Translations under genes and position numbers: made by a program
In this document: piece by piece, positions 35,030-43,881 of the stretch
Layout of the letters: each line of letters begins with the position of its first letter
How positions within the stretch are numbered: the first letter of the stretch is position 1
Assembly (NCBI RefSeq): GCF_003269065.1
Contig: NZ_QLTA01000021.1
Span: 18,958-82,957 of the forward strand
From: Paracidovorax anthurii
Lineage (GTDB): Bacteria > Pseudomonadota > Gammaproteobacteria > Burkholderiales > Burkholderiaceae_C
DNA length: 64,000 nucleotides
Direction of reading: 5' to 3'
Notes under the pieces: generated by a model
Told to the model about the DNA's origin: nothing
Seen by the model: only the letters and a program-made list of their open reading frames with translations
The model's database searches: none

Positions 35030-35476
35030 ATGTCTCAGCAAAGAACACGTGGGTGCGGTGAGGTGACTGCCACCGAGCTGGCCGCGATGGGCTACTGCGA
35101 GAAGAAGGTGCAGCTTGCCCATTTGTACGGGCAGCGCACGACTCCCGAACAGCGCAAGGCTATGGCAAGGGGACGGCAGGCCCATCAGCGGTACTTCGAG
35201 CAGGGCGTTGCATCCGCCTCGGATCGCCGATGCTTCGTGGCCACCTTCGTCTTCGGCCCGGAAGCGGTGGAGACGCAAGTGCTTCGCACGTACCGCGATA
35301 GGGTGCTTCTGCACCGTCGCTGGGGGCGCTGGGTGGTGGCGGTGTACTACTGGGTGGGGCCGGCTGGCTGCTGGATCCTGGGCCGATCGCCAGCGCTTGC
35401 GAGGGGAGTGCGCTTGCTGCTGCGTATCGTGGTCGTCTGGTGCCGCATTCGGATCGACGCGGGGAGATGGACATGA
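35030..35476 (+). CDS. Cas4-N-terminus-like segment fused to a CFI-box domain
   Basis: A 148-residue protein in two parts. Residues 10-55 (A-T-E-L-A-A-M-G-Y-C-E-K-K-V then R-G-R-Q-A-H) resemble the start of Cas4/RecB-type nucleases, including the first cluster cysteine and the conserved His. Residues 65-135 match the CFI-box C-terminal domain: C-F-V-A-T-F-V-F-G-P, R-T-Y-R-D-R-V-L, then an aromatic hydrophobic tail that could enter a membrane. The next gene, overlapping by ATGA, has the remaining Cas4 parts. The pair is probably one functional unit. Confidence 0.5.
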   Translation: MSQQRTRGCGEVTATELAAMGYCEKKVQLAHLYGQRTTPEQRKAMARGRQAHQRYFEQGVASASDRRCFVATFVFGPEAVETQVLRTYRDRVLLHRRWGRWVVAVYYWVGPAGCWILGRSPALARGVRLLLRIVVVWCRIRIDAGRWT

Positions 35477-36021
35477 CCGCGGCCGTGGCGGTGGGGCTCG
35501 GGTGCCTCGTACTGGCGCTGCTGCTGGCGCGTGCCTGGTGGTTTCGACGGACCCTATCCGCCGAGCAACGCTCGAGACCGAAGGCGTTGGCTCAGGCCGA
35601 GTTGGTCTACATGGAGACGCTCTTTCGAATCCAGCAGCCCTTCCCACTGGTGGCCAAAGTGGATCGGGTGTATAGACTGCCCCGCGGTCCGCTGGTGCTG
35701 GTGGAACTGAAGGTCCGGCAACAGAATCGTCCGCATCTTTCCGATGTCGTTCAGCTTTCTGCGCAGAGGCTGGTGATCGCGATGGAGACCGGGGAAACAG
35801 TCGCGCCCTATGGTTTCGTTTCCATTCCGATTCCTGGTCGCCATGGGGTATTTCGTTCGCACCGAGTTGACCTGCTGAACTCAAGCGAGCTGGTCCGGCT
35901 GTATCGCCGGCGCGAGGAGGTGCTCGCCCTTCGGGTCCACCCCGGCTATGCGGCCTCGGAGGCCGCATGCCGTAGCTGCGCGTTGCGCTCAAAGTGTGAT
36001 CGCTTCAACGACCGGACTTGA
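35473..36021 (+). CDS. Membrane-anchored Cas4-like PD-(D/E)XK nuclease
   Basis: A 182-residue protein: a transmembrane helix at 3-24, then a PD-(D/E)XK core with the Asp of A-K-V-D-R-V, the E-L-K triad (L-V-E-L-K-V) and the Q-L-S-A-Q-R helix, ending in a cysteine cluster C-R-S-C-A-L-R-S-K-C. Cas4 nucleases bind a 4Fe-4S cluster with three C-terminal cysteines plus one N-terminal; here the N-terminal one seems to lie in the preceding gene. GGGGAG six bases before the ATG and the ATGA overlap set the start. A membrane nuclease processing incoming DNA is a reasonable idea. Confidence 0.65.
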   Translation: MTAAVAVGLGCLVLALLLARAWWFRRTLSAEQRSRPKALAQAELVYMETLFRIQQPFPLVAKVDRVYRLPRGPLVLVELKVRQQNRPHLSDVVQLSAQRLVIAMETGETVAPYGFVSIPIPGRHGVFRSHRVDLLNSSELVRLYRRREEVLALRVHPGYAASEAACRSCALRSKCDRFNDRT

Positions 36022-36042
36022 GGAACTGCGGCGCACCGTCGC

Positions 36043-37395
36043 TCATTCGTTGGCAGCCGCCCTGAGCGTCATTGCTTGGGGAAGGCGGGTCGGTGTGTAG
36101 AGGGGCGGTGCCGCTTCGTCTTCGTTGGCTCTGAGGGTTTCGTCGGGAAACTGCACAGCCTCTTCTCTGCTGATCGCCCCCAGCATCTCTGCCCACTGGC
36201 GTAGAGCCCTTTTTCGTTGTGCGAAGTAGTCGTGCTTGTCGTAGATCCCTTGCCGTCCAGGCAGTTTGTGGTTGAGGGCCCGCTCTGCGACAAATGGTTC
36301 CACGCCGAGGGCGCCAAGTTGCGTTCTGGCCGTTCGGCGCATGTCGTGGACGGTGAAGTGCTCCATGTCCTTCCTTGGCAACCGCTTGAGCGCGACGTTG
36401 AGGGTGTCGGGACTGATGTGTTCAAAACGGTTCTTCCGAGGCACCCCGTTTCTGACACGGATGAGTCGGCGCGCAGGAAACAGGTACTCGCTGCCGCATG
36501 CGATCGCAATCACTTGCCTGAGCCATTCAACCACTTGTTGCGACAGCGGGATTTCGATGTACGACTTGGTCTTCGTCCGATCTGCATCCAGCTTCCATAC
36601 GCCTCTCTCGAGATCGAAGTCCACCACTTTGGCTGACAGCAGTTCCATCTTCCGCACGCACAGGGCCAGCAAAAGCCAGACTGCGAGCTCGTTGATGCGG
36701 CCGAAATTCGGTGTCTCACGCATGTCCCTGGCCAGTGCCATCAGATCTTCGTAGCTGAGCCAGCGCTCGCGAGGAAGCTCGGTGCCTCCGGCATCGGACA
36801 GGTCGAAGCCCGCAACAGGATTGGCATCGGTCCACCGCCGTTTGGCGGCGTAGTGAAACATGCGGAACAGGTAGCGCATCGCATCGTTGGCGACAGTCGG
36901 AGCGCCGCCTTCGACAATCTTGTTCAGGACCGCGTCGATGTGATGTGGGCGGACCTCGTCAATTGCGAGCTTGCCGATCACTGGGTAGATGTGGAGGCGT
37001 AGAACCCGTTCGACGACAACCGGGTTCTTAATCTTCTTGAGGATATGTCGTTCGTACCAGGTCTGCCCCAGGCCTCGAACATCCTCCATCTCAAGGGTCT
37101 TGAGCTTTTCCTGGCGCTTCTTTGCGCTGACGTCGACACCCTGTTGGATCAAGGCGCGGTCGCGGCGAGCAAGTTCCCTGGCTTCCTTGAGAGTGATGTC
37201 TGGATAGCGTCCCAAGACCTTCTCAGGTCGACGGCCTCCGATGCGGTAACGAAGGATCCAGGTCGCTTGCCCTTGGCGGGCGGAAGCCTCCTTCGCGAAA
37301 AAGATCAGCCCACCGCCGATCCCTTTGTCGACGGGCCCGGCGCTCAGCCAAGCTCGTAGCGTTCTATCCGAAACATTTTGTGTAAACCCAGTCAT
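36043..37395 (-). CDS. P4-type tyrosine integrase
   Basis: A 450-residue phage/ICE integrase with the N-terminal DUF4102-like arm-binding domain (Y-R-I-G-G-R-R-P-E-K-V-L-G-R-Y-P-D) and a tyrosine recombinase domain: Arg in C-V-R-K-M-E-L, H-D-M-R-R-T, a late N-H-K and Tyr in I-Y-D-K-H-D-Y. Genes of this class sit at one end of genomic islands and catalyse integration at a specific site. It points away from yicC, with a strongly structured 200-base stretch between. It is slightly AT-richer than neighbours. Likely the driver of the whole island. Confidence 0.9.
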   Translation of the reverse strand: MTGFTQNVSDRTLRAWLSAGPVDKGIGGGLIFFAKEASARQGQATWILRYRIGGRRPEKVLGRYPDITLKEARELARRDRALIQQGVDVSAKKRQEKLKTLEMEDVRGLGQTWYERHILKKIKNPVVVERVLRLHIYPVIGKLAIDEVRPHHIDAVLNKIVEGGAPTVANDAMRYLFRMFHYAAKRRWTDANPVAGFDLSDAGGTELPRERWLSYEDLMALARDMRETPNFGRINELAVWLLLALCVRKMELLSAKVVDFDLERGVWKLDADRTKTKSYIEIPLSQQVVEWLRQVIAIACGSEYLFPARRLIRVRNGVPRKNRFEHISPDTLNVALKRLPRKDMEHFTVHDMRRTARTQLGALGVEPFVAERALNHKLPGRQGIYDKHDYFAQRKRALRQWAEMLGAISREEAVQFPDETLRANEDEAAPPLYTPTRLPQAMTLRAAANE

Positions 37396-37416
37396 GGCGC
37401 GGCCTCCAGCAGTGTT

Positions 37417-37487
37417 TGGAGGGTTCGCGTTCCGGGTTTGGTCCGGAACTGGGGGGTTCGACCTCGAACCCGCCTAAAAACCCTCCA
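37417..37487. repeat. Nested inverted repeats upstream of the integrase (att candidate)
   Basis: An outer inverted repeat TGGAGGGTT (37417-37425) and AACCCTCCA (37479-37487) encloses two hairpins: GTTCCGG/CCGGAAC (37429-37435 and 37443-37449) and GGGTTCGA/TCGAACCC (37454-37461 and 37464-37471). Dense dyads between a P4-type integrase and the host gene yicC suggest the recombination site or integrase-binding arms. No matching core was found at a second end in this window. Confidence 0.45.
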
Positions 37488-37595
37488 GAAAGCTTGCGCT
37501 TGTCTGGGACGCCGTGGCACGGCATGAAAGAGTTTTCTATTGAAAATCAACGACTTAGGGTGTCGTTTTGGGGTGGCATGAGCCCCCCCGAAACG

Positions 37596-38507
37596 TCACT
37601 CTATGTTCTGCACCTGCTCGCGCATCTGCTCGATCAGCACTTTCATGTCCACGCTGATGCGGGTGAGTTCCATGGCGGCGGACTTGGAGCCCAGGGTGTT
37701 GGCTTCCCTGTGCAGTTCCTGGATGAGGAAGTCGAGCCGCTTGCCGATGTCCCCGCCCTTCTTGAGGAGTCGTTCGATCTCGTCGAGATGGGAGTCGAGG
37801 CGCGTGATCTCTTCGGCCACGTCGATGCGGATGGCGAATGCCGTGGCTTCCGAGAGCGCGCGGTCCTGGGCGGCTTCTGGGATGGGCGCGCCTTCCGTCA
37901 GGGCCATGGCCTCTTTCCAGCGATCGAGGAAGCGCTGGCGCTGCTGTTCTACCAGTTGAGGCACCAGGGGAGTAGCTTGGCGGGCGAGGTCGCGGAGCTG
38001 GCGGAGGCGGTCCTGCAGCATGGCCGAGAGCCGCTTGCCCTCCCGCTCGCGCGCGGCCAGCAGTTCTTTCAGGGCGCGTTCGGCCAGTGCCTGCACGCCA
38101 TCGGCCTCCCATCCGGCGGAGGCCGCGCCCGCCGCGGCGCAGAAGCGCAAGGCGTCGGCCACGGAGAGCGGCGCGGCGGAAGGCAGCCAGGCGCGCACCG
38201 CGTCCTGTGCGGAGTTGAGCCGCTGCAGCATGCGCGGGGAGGGCTCGGGCAGGGCGCCCTGCGCGTCGGACTCTATGGAGGCGCGCACTTCCACCTTGCC
38301 GCGTTTGAGGTGCTGTGTGACCAGTGCGCGCAGGGCCGGCTCCTGGCTGCGCAGTTCGTCCGGCAGGCGGAAGGCCAGGTCCAGGAAACGGCTGTTGACC
38401 GAGCGGATCTCGATGCCGAGCCGGGGGAGATGCGCACCGTTTTCCGCGTCGGCGGCGGAGGCTTCGAGCTGGGCGCTCGCGTAGCCGGTCATGCTGTAAA
38501 CTGCCAT
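37596..38507 (-). CDS. yicC: YicC-family endoribonuclease
   Basis: A 303-residue protein of the YicC/YloC family (N-terminal YicC domain, C-terminal DUF1732), RNases that degrade small RNAs such as RyhB. The start at M-A-V-Y-S-M-T-G-Y-A-S fits the conserved M-T-G-Y/F beginning. The C-terminal half shows E-R-L-L-K-K-G-G-D-I-G-K-R-L-D-F and Q-E-L-H-R-E-A-N-T-L-G-S-K. In related genomes gmk-rpoZ follows yicC; here the integrase does, so the element probably inserted between them. Confidence 0.9.
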   Translation of the reverse strand: MAVYSMTGYASAQLEASAADAENGAHLPRLGIEIRSVNSRFLDLAFRLPDELRSQEPALRALVTQHLKRGKVEVRASIESDAQGALPEPSPRMLQRLNSAQDAVRAWLPSAAPLSVADALRFCAAAGAASAGWEADGVQALAERALKELLAAREREGKRLSAMLQDRLRQLRDLARQATPLVPQLVEQQRQRFLDRWKEAMALTEGAPIPEAAQDRALSEATAFAIRIDVAEEITRLDSHLDEIERLLKKGGDIGKRLDFLIQELHREANTLGSKSAAMELTRISVDMKVLIEQMREQVQNIE

Positions 38508-38593
38508 CGGACTTTTTCGGTGATTGCTTGCGATCCGGCGATTATCCGGGTTCCTTTTCTCGACCAAGGCGCGCCCGAGTTTTCTTCGCAAAT

Positions 38594-39613
38594 ATGTCAA
38601 AAATCAAGCCGGCTCCCCTGCCGCCCGACACGATGATCGGCGGCTACCGCGTGGTACGCCGGTTGTCCGCGGGGGGCTTTGGCGTGGTGTACCTGGCCAC
38701 GGACTCCGAGGGCCAGCAGGTCGCCATCAAGGAATACCTGCCGTCTTCATTGGCCACCCGCTCCCCGGGCGAACTGCTGCCCAAGGTGCCCCCCGAGAAG
38801 CTTTCGCTCTACCGGCTGGGGCTCAAGAGCTTCTTCGAGGAAGGCCGGGCGCTGGCGCAGATATCGCACGCCTCGGTGGTCAGCGTTCTCAATTTCTTCC
38901 GCGAGAACGAGACGGTCTACATGGTGATGAACTACCTGGAGGGCGCCACGCTGCAGGATTTCATCATCACCGCGCGCGATCTCAAGACGCAGAAGGTGTT
39001 CCGCGAGTCCACCATCCGGTCGCTCTTCGACGAGGTGCTGCGGGGCCTGCGCATCGTGCACCAGCACAAGATGCTGCACCTGGACATCAAGCCTGCGAAC
39101 ATCTTCATCACCGACGACAACAAGGCGGTGATGATCGATTTCGGCGCGGCGCGCGAGGTGCTGTCCAAGGAAGGCAATTTCATCCGCCCGATGTACACCC
39201 CCGGCTTCGCGGCCCCCGAGATGTACCGGCGGGATTCCTCGATGGGCCCGTGGACCGACATCTACGCCATCGGCGCGTGCATCTATGCCTGCATGCAGGG
39301 CTTTCCGCCCAACGAGGCGCCGCAGCGCGCGGAGAAGGACCGCCTCTCGCTGGCGCTGAGCAAGCTGCGGGGCGTGTATTCCGACAACCTGATCGAGGTG
39401 GTGGAATGGTGCATGGCGCTCGATCCGCTCTCGCGGCCGCAGTCGGTGTTCGCGCTCCAGAAGGAGCTCAGCCGCGAGGGCGAGCGCCGCTACACCAAGC
39501 TCTCGGTGGGCGAGAAGATGCGCCTGCAGCTCGACACGCTGGTCTCCGACACGAAGAAGAACGTGCAGAAGATGGGCGATGCAACGCGCCTGGGCGGAGC
39601 GAAGCCGAAATGA
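38594..39613 (+). CDS. Serine/threonine protein kinase
   Basis: A 339-residue Hanks-type kinase. The glycine loop A-G-G-F-G-V-V-Y is at 26-33, ATP-lysine at 46, the catalytic loop H-L-D-I-K-P-A-N at 162-169 (Asp164) and D-F-G at 182-184. H-L-D instead of H-R-D marks it as non-RD-like. No transmembrane helix or sensor domain follows; the short tail is basic. It overlaps the phosphatase gene by ATGA, so kinase and phosphatase form an antagonistic pair. The 86-base gap to the divergent yicC holds both promoters. Confidence 0.9.
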   Translation: MSKIKPAPLPPDTMIGGYRVVRRLSAGGFGVVYLATDSEGQQVAIKEYLPSSLATRSPGELLPKVPPEKLSLYRLGLKSFFEEGRALAQISHASVVSVLNFFRENETVYMVMNYLEGATLQDFIITARDLKTQKVFRESTIRSLFDEVLRGLRIVHQHKMLHLDIKPANIFITDDNKAVMIDFGAAREVLSKEGNFIRPMYTPGFAAPEMYRRDSSMGPWTDIYAIGACIYACMQGFPPNEAPQRAEKDRLSLALSKLRGVYSDNLIEVVEWCMALDPLSRPQSVFALQKELSREGERRYTKLSVGEKMRLQLDTLVSDTKKNVQKMGDATRLGGAKPK

Positions 39614-40524
39614 AATTTTCCGTCTTCCAGATCAGCCGCCGCGGCGGCCGCGAGATCAATGAGGACCGGATGGGCTACTGCTACACGCGCGAGTCCAGCC
39701 TGTTCCTGCTGGCCGACGGCATGGGAGGTCACCCGGAAGGTGAGGTGGCCGCGCAGATCGCGGTGCAGACGGTGTCGTCGGCCTACCAGCGCCAGGCCAA
39801 GCCCTTGCTGGAGGATGTGGAGGCCTTTCTGGCGGAGTCCCTGCTCGCGGCCCACCACCAGATCCTGCGGTACGCGAGCGACCGGGGCATGCTCGACACG
39901 CCCCGCACCACGCTCGTGGCGGCGGTGGTCCAGTCGGGCCGCGCGAGCTGGGTGCACTGCGGCGACTCGCGCCTGTACATGGTGCGGGCCGGCGAGCTGC
40001 TCACCCGTACGCGCGACCATTCCTATCTCGAACTGCGCAATGCGAGCCTGCCCAGCCTCGACCGCGTGAACCGCAACGTGCTCTTCACCTGCCTCGGCTC
40101 GCCGACCAAGCCCATCTACGACATCACGGGCCCCGTGGCGCTGGAGCAGGGCGATCGCATCCTGCTGTGCTCCGATGGGCTGTGGGGTGCGCTGGACGAT
40201 GCGGCCATCGCGCGGCAACTGGGGCGCCTGCCGGTGGCGCAGGCCGTGCCGGAACTCGTCGAGGACGCGCTGCGCAAGGCGGGCGACAGCAGCGACAACG
40301 TCACCGTCGTGGCGATGGAGTGGGAGACGCCGGACACCTTCGAGTCCACGCAGGGTATCTCCACGCACCACATCGGCGACGACGGTTTCGCCTCCACCAT
40401 CCAGGCCGAGCTGTTCGACGCGGCGCAGGGCGACGACCTGGACGATCTGGACGACGAGGCCATCGAGCGCTCGATCGCCGAGATCAACGAGGCCATCCGG
40501 CGTTCGGCGGCGCGCAAGTCCTAG
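39610..40524 (+). CDS. PP2C-family protein phosphatase
   Basis: A 304-residue PPM/PP2C phosphatase, metal-dependent, that reverses Ser/Thr phosphorylation. Metal-binding motifs are N-E-D-R near residue 18, A-D-G-M-G-G-H near 37, L-C-S-D-G-L-W near 185 and D-N-V-T-V near 235. The tail after residue 250 is acidic (D-D-L-D-D-L-D-D-E) and may be regulatory. Translation is coupled to the preceding kinase. Partners are not visible, though the kinase is the obvious one. Confidence 0.9.
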   Translation: MKFSVFQISRRGGREINEDRMGYCYTRESSLFLLADGMGGHPEGEVAAQIAVQTVSSAYQRQAKPLLEDVEAFLAESLLAAHHQILRYASDRGMLDTPRTTLVAAVVQSGRASWVHCGDSRLYMVRAGELLTRTRDHSYLELRNASLPSLDRVNRNVLFTCLGSPTKPIYDITGPVALEQGDRILLCSDGLWGALDDAAIARQLGRLPVAQAVPELVEDALRKAGDSSDNVTVVAMEWETPDTFESTQGISTHHIGDDGFASTIQAELFDAAQGDDLDDLDDEAIERSIAEINEAIRRSAARKS

Positions 40525-40639
40525 TCCTGACTCCCGCAGGCTTTCTTCTCCACGCGGCGCGCCGCGCGCTGGCGTCATCCTGCCGGCGTGCCATGCAGGG
40601 CCCCGCCGCCTCTTTCAGTTTCCAACGATCCACCCAGCC

Positions 40640-41386
40640 ATGACTCTCTCCGAGACGCCCCTTTCCTTCCAGCGCAGTGCCGGCCGCGCCGCGGATCAGC
40701 TGCGCCCGGTGCGCATCACGCGCCGCTACACCATGCACGCTGAGGGCGCCGTGCTGATCGAGTTCGGCCACACGAAGGTGCTGTGCACTGCCTCGGTGGA
40801 AGAGCGCGTGCCGCCCCACAAGCGGGGCAGCGGCGAGGGCTGGGTCACGGCCGAGTACGGCATGCTGCCGCGCGCGACCCACACGCGCAGCGATCGGGAG
40901 GCGGCGCGCGGCAAGCAGACCGGCCGTACGCAGGAGATCCAGCGGTTGATCGGCCGCAGCCTGCGCGCGGTGTTCGATCTCAAGGCGCTGGGTGAGCGCA
41001 CGATCCAGCTCGACTGCGACGTGATCCAGGCCGACGGCGGCACGCGCACGGCGGCGATCACCGGGGCCTGGGTGGCGGCGCAGGATGCGGTGGCCGCGCT
41101 GCTGGCGGCGGGCAAGATCACCGCGTCGCCCATCACGGCGCCCCTGGCCGCGATCTCCGTGGGCATCGTGCAGGGCACGCCGCTGCTCGATCTGGAGTAC
41201 ACCGAGGATGCGCAGTGCGACACCGACATGAACGTCGTCATGACGGGCGCGGGCCATTTCGTGGAAGTGCAGGGAACGGCCGAGGGCGTGGCGTTCACGC
41301 GGCAGGAGATGGACCGCCTGCTGGAACTGGCCCAGAAGGGCGTGGCCGAACTGATCGCGCTGCAGCGGCATGCACTATCAAATTAA
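40640..41386 (+). CDS. rph: Ribonuclease PH
   Basis: A 248-residue phosphorolytic 3'-5' exoribonuclease that trims tRNA 3' ends. Family blocks are R-P-V-R-I-T-R-R-Y near the N terminus, the phosphate-binding [10 protein letters not shown] segment and the [11 protein letters not shown] block with catalytic Asp. Length is typical. It precedes rdgB and hemW, a conserved order in Burkholderiales. Confidence 0.95.
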   Translation: MTLSETPLSFQRSAGRAADQLRPVRITRRYTMHAEGAVLIEFGHTKVLCTASVEERVPPHKRGSGEGWVTAEYGMLPRATHTRSDREAARGKQTGRTQEIQRLIGRSLRAVFDLKALGERTIQLDCDVIQADGGTRTAAITGAWVAAQDAVAALLAAGKITASPITAPLAAISVGIVQGTPLLDLEYTEDAQCDTDMNVVMTGAGHFVEVQGTAEGVAFTRQEMDRLLELAQKGVAELIALQRHALSN

Positions 41387-41431
41387 TAGCAAACAACGTA
41401 GCAAACTCGTCGACATGGGAGCATTTTGGCC

Positions 41432-42031
41432 ATGAAACTCGTCCTGGCATCCAATAACCGCGGCAAATTGGCCGAGTTGCAGGCCATGTTCGCCGGCCTG
41501 GGCGTGGAGCTGGTGAGGCAGGCGGATCTGGGCGTGGGCGAGGCCGAGGAGCCCTTCCACACCTTCGTCGAGAACGCTCTGGCCAAGGCGCGGTTCGCGT
41601 CGGGCCACACGGGCCTGCCTGCGCTGGCCGACGACGCCGGCCTGTGCGTGGACGCCTTCGGCGGGCTGCCGGGTGTGCAGACGGCCCACTACGCCACGCA
41701 GTTCGGCTACGAGAAGGGCGATGCCAGCAACGTGCACGCCCTGCTGGAGCAGATGGCGGGCGTGGAGATGCGCCGCGCGGCGATGGTCAGCACGCTGGTG
41801 GCCGTGCGCAGCCCCGAAGACCCGGAGCCGCTCATCGCCGTGGGCCGCGTGGTGGGCGAGATCACGCGCGAGCCGCGCGGCAGCCAGGGCTTCGGATTCG
41901 ACCCCGTGATGCTCCTGCCCGAGTTCGGCAAGACCTTCGCCGAGCTGCCCGGGGAGGTGAAGAACACGTTCAGCCACCGGGGGCGCTCGGCCCGGCAGAT
42001 GCTGGAGCTGATGCGCGAGCGCTGGCTCTGA
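41432..42031 (+). CDS. rdgB: RdgB/HAM1 non-canonical purine NTP pyrophosphatase
   Basis: A 199-residue ITPase that removes dITP, XTP and similar nucleotides so they are not built into DNA. Motifs are S-N-N-R-G-K near the start, A-D-D-A-G-L-C-V-D-A with the catalytic Asp near residue 69, G-F-G-F-D-P near 152 and S-H-R-G-R-S-A near the end. Start at M-K-L-V-L-A-S-N-N is standard. It lies 45 bases after rph and is followed by hemW. Confidence 0.95.
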   Translation: MKLVLASNNRGKLAELQAMFAGLGVELVRQADLGVGEAEEPFHTFVENALAKARFASGHTGLPALADDAGLCVDAFGGLPGVQTAHYATQFGYEKGDASNVHALLEQMAGVEMRRAAMVSTLVAVRSPEDPEPLIAVGRVVGEITREPRGSQGFGFDPVMLLPEFGKTFAELPGEVKNTFSHRGRSARQMLELMRERWL

Positions 42032-42093
42032 GCGGCCCACCGCGCCCTCCGCTCCGGTTTTTCTGCCGACCCCTTCCATCCCCTGCTTGCACC

Positions 42094-43347
42094 GTGTCCA
42101 TTCCCATCGTTCCCTCGGACGGCCCGGGCGCCGAGGCGTCTCCCGCGCCCTTGCGGGATGTCCTGCACTCGATGCGCCCCGGCGTGCTGAACCTCGGCAG
42201 TCCGCCGCCGCTGTCGCTGTACGTGCACCTGCCCTGGTGCCTGAAGAAGTGCCCCTACTGCGATTTCAACTCGCACGAGGCGCGCCGGGACACCGCCGGG
42301 GCGCTGCCCGAGGGGCGCTACCTGGATGCCCTGATGGCCGACCTGGAGTCGGCGCTGCCCCTCGTGTGGGGGCGCACCGTGCACAGCGTGTTCATCGGCG
42401 GCGGAACGCCCAGCCTGTTCTCGCCGGAGTCGATCGACCGGCTGATCGGCGGCGTGCGCGCGCGCCTGCGGCTGGAGGCCGATTGCGAGATCACGCTGGA
42501 GGCCAACCCGGGCACGTTCGAGAAAGACCGTTTCCGGGCCTACCGGGCCGCGGGGATCACGCGCCTGTCGGTGGGGGTGCAGAGCTTCGACGACCGCTTC
42601 CTCGCGGCCCTGGGCCGGGTGCACGATGGCGCCCAGGCGCTGGCCGCGGTGCAGGAGGCCGCGCAGGCCTTCGAGACGTTCAACCTCGACATCATGTATG
42701 CGCTGCCGGGCCAGACCCTGGCCGACCTGGAGTGCGACATGCGCACGGCGCTGTCGATGGCGCCGCCGCACATCTCGATCTACCACCTGACCATCGAGCC
42801 CAACACCTACTTCGCGAAGTACCCCCCGCGGGTGCCGGAGGACGACCAAGCCTACGCCATGCTGGACCGCATCACCGAGATGACGGGCGATGCGGGGCTG
42901 CTGCGCTACGAGATTTCCGCCTATGCGCGTGACGGGCACCCGTGCCTGCACAACACCAACTACTGGCAGTTCGGGGACTACCTGGGCATCGGGGCCGGGG
43001 CCCACGGCAAGCTCAGCTTCGCGCACCGCGTGGTGCGGCAGGCACGCTTCCGCGAACCGCAGCGCTACATGGAGCAGGCCCTGGCCGGCAACGCCGTGGC
43101 CCAGGACCACGAGGTGCGGCGGGCGGATCTGCCGTTCGAGTTCATGCTCAATGCACTGCGGCTGCGCGAGGGGTTCGCGCTGCAGGATTTCGCGGACCGC
43201 ACCGGGCTGCCCCTGAGCGCGATCCGGGCGCCGCTGGAGGAGGCCGAGCGCAAGGGCTTGATCGTGCGGGACATGGCGCGCGTGCGGCCCACCGAGCGCG
43301 GTTTCGATTTCCTGAGCGATCTGCAGGAGCTGTTTCTCTCCGACTGA
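42094..43347 (+). CDS. hemW: Radical SAM protein HemW (HemN-like)
   Basis: A 417-residue radical SAM protein with the cluster motif C-L-K-K-C-P-Y-C at 49-56. HemW proteins are haem chaperones; they resemble coproporphyrinogen dehydrogenase HemN but lack an N-terminal Cys and are shorter. F-I-G-G-G-T-P-S-L-F is the SAM-binding GGE-like strand. GTG was taken as start because the preceding frame reads through rdgB. The order rph-rdgB-hemW supports HemW rather than true HemN. Confidence 0.9.
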   Translation: MSIPIVPSDGPGAEASPAPLRDVLHSMRPGVLNLGSPPPLSLYVHLPWCLKKCPYCDFNSHEARRDTAGALPEGRYLDALMADLESALPLVWGRTVHSVFIGGGTPSLFSPESIDRLIGGVRARLRLEADCEITLEANPGTFEKDRFRAYRAAGITRLSVGVQSFDDRFLAALGRVHDGAQALAAVQEAAQAFETFNLDIMYALPGQTLADLECDMRTALSMAPPHISIYHLTIEPNTYFAKYPPRVPEDDQAYAMLDRITEMTGDAGLLRYEISAYARDGHPCLHNTNYWQFGDYLGIGAGAHGKLSFAHRVVRQARFREPQRYMEQALAGNAVAQDHEVRRADLPFEFMLNALRLREGFALQDFADRTGLPLSAIRAPLEEAERKGLIVRDMARVRPTERGFDFLSDLQELFLSD

Positions 43348-43370
43348 CGGGCCGGCACGGGGGGCGACGG

Positions 43371-43709
43371 TCAGCCGCAGCGGGCGCCGGTGATGCGGCC
43401 GGTGGGGTCGATGTCGAGGTTCAGGCGCTGGGCGTCGTATTCCTGGGTGACCAGTTGCCCCGGCCTCACCACGCGTGCCATGTGCGCGCCGGCCCGCACA
43501 CGGGCGTCCTCCACTACCTTCGCGGTGCTGTTCTGCCCGATGAGCGCCTGCGCCGGCTGGGCGTTGCAGGTGCCGCCCACGGGTGCGCCGGTGGAGGACA
43601 CGGCGGGAACTGGTGGCGCACTGCTGCCCCAGGGCATGTTCGCCGTGCTGCAACCGCTGGCCAGAAGGGCGATGGCGGTGAATCCGAGGGCGCTGGCAAA
43701 AAATCGCAT
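43371..43709 (-). CDS. I78-family peptidase inhibitor lipoprotein
   Basis: A 112-residue small protein with a lipobox signal (A-I-A-L-L-A-S-G-C) and a C-terminal I78 inhibitor domain: C-N-A then G-Q-N, V-R-P-G-Q-L-V-T-Q-E-Y and the R-L-N-L-D-I-D block, ending in C-G. Members inhibit serine peptidases in the periplasm. The start was set at M-R-F-F-A to give a proper signal peptide; upstream residues in frame lack one. Confidence 0.8.
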   Translation of the reverse strand: MRFFASALGFTAIALLASGCSTANMPWGSSAPPVPAVSSTGAPVGGTCNAQPAQALIGQNSTAKVVEDARVRAGAHMARVVRPGQLVTQEYDAQRLNLDIDPTGRITGARCG

Positions 43710-43881
43710 GGGCTGAAACTCCGTGGCCGAAAGGCAAAAGTGCAAAAGCAAAGGGCGCAAAACCGGCATGCCCTCCTCGGGCCGCCGTTGCCCGGCACCT
43801 TAGCGCGGCCGGGGCGACCTCGCCGTCACCAGCGGTAACACGGAGCCTGCCGCGCCTTTAATGGCGGGACGCGCCAGCGCA

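Noticed and set aside
9749..36021. Type IV CRISPR-Cas system (DinG, CysH-like and Cas4-like genes)
   Set aside because: No csf genes and no repeat-spacer array are visible; the three genes are far apart and each has another explanation.
37417..37487. tRNA gene as integration target
   Set aside because: The 71-base block has an outer stem and a 7-base loop hairpin, but no D-arm and no T-arm of proper form, so it does not fold as a tRNA.
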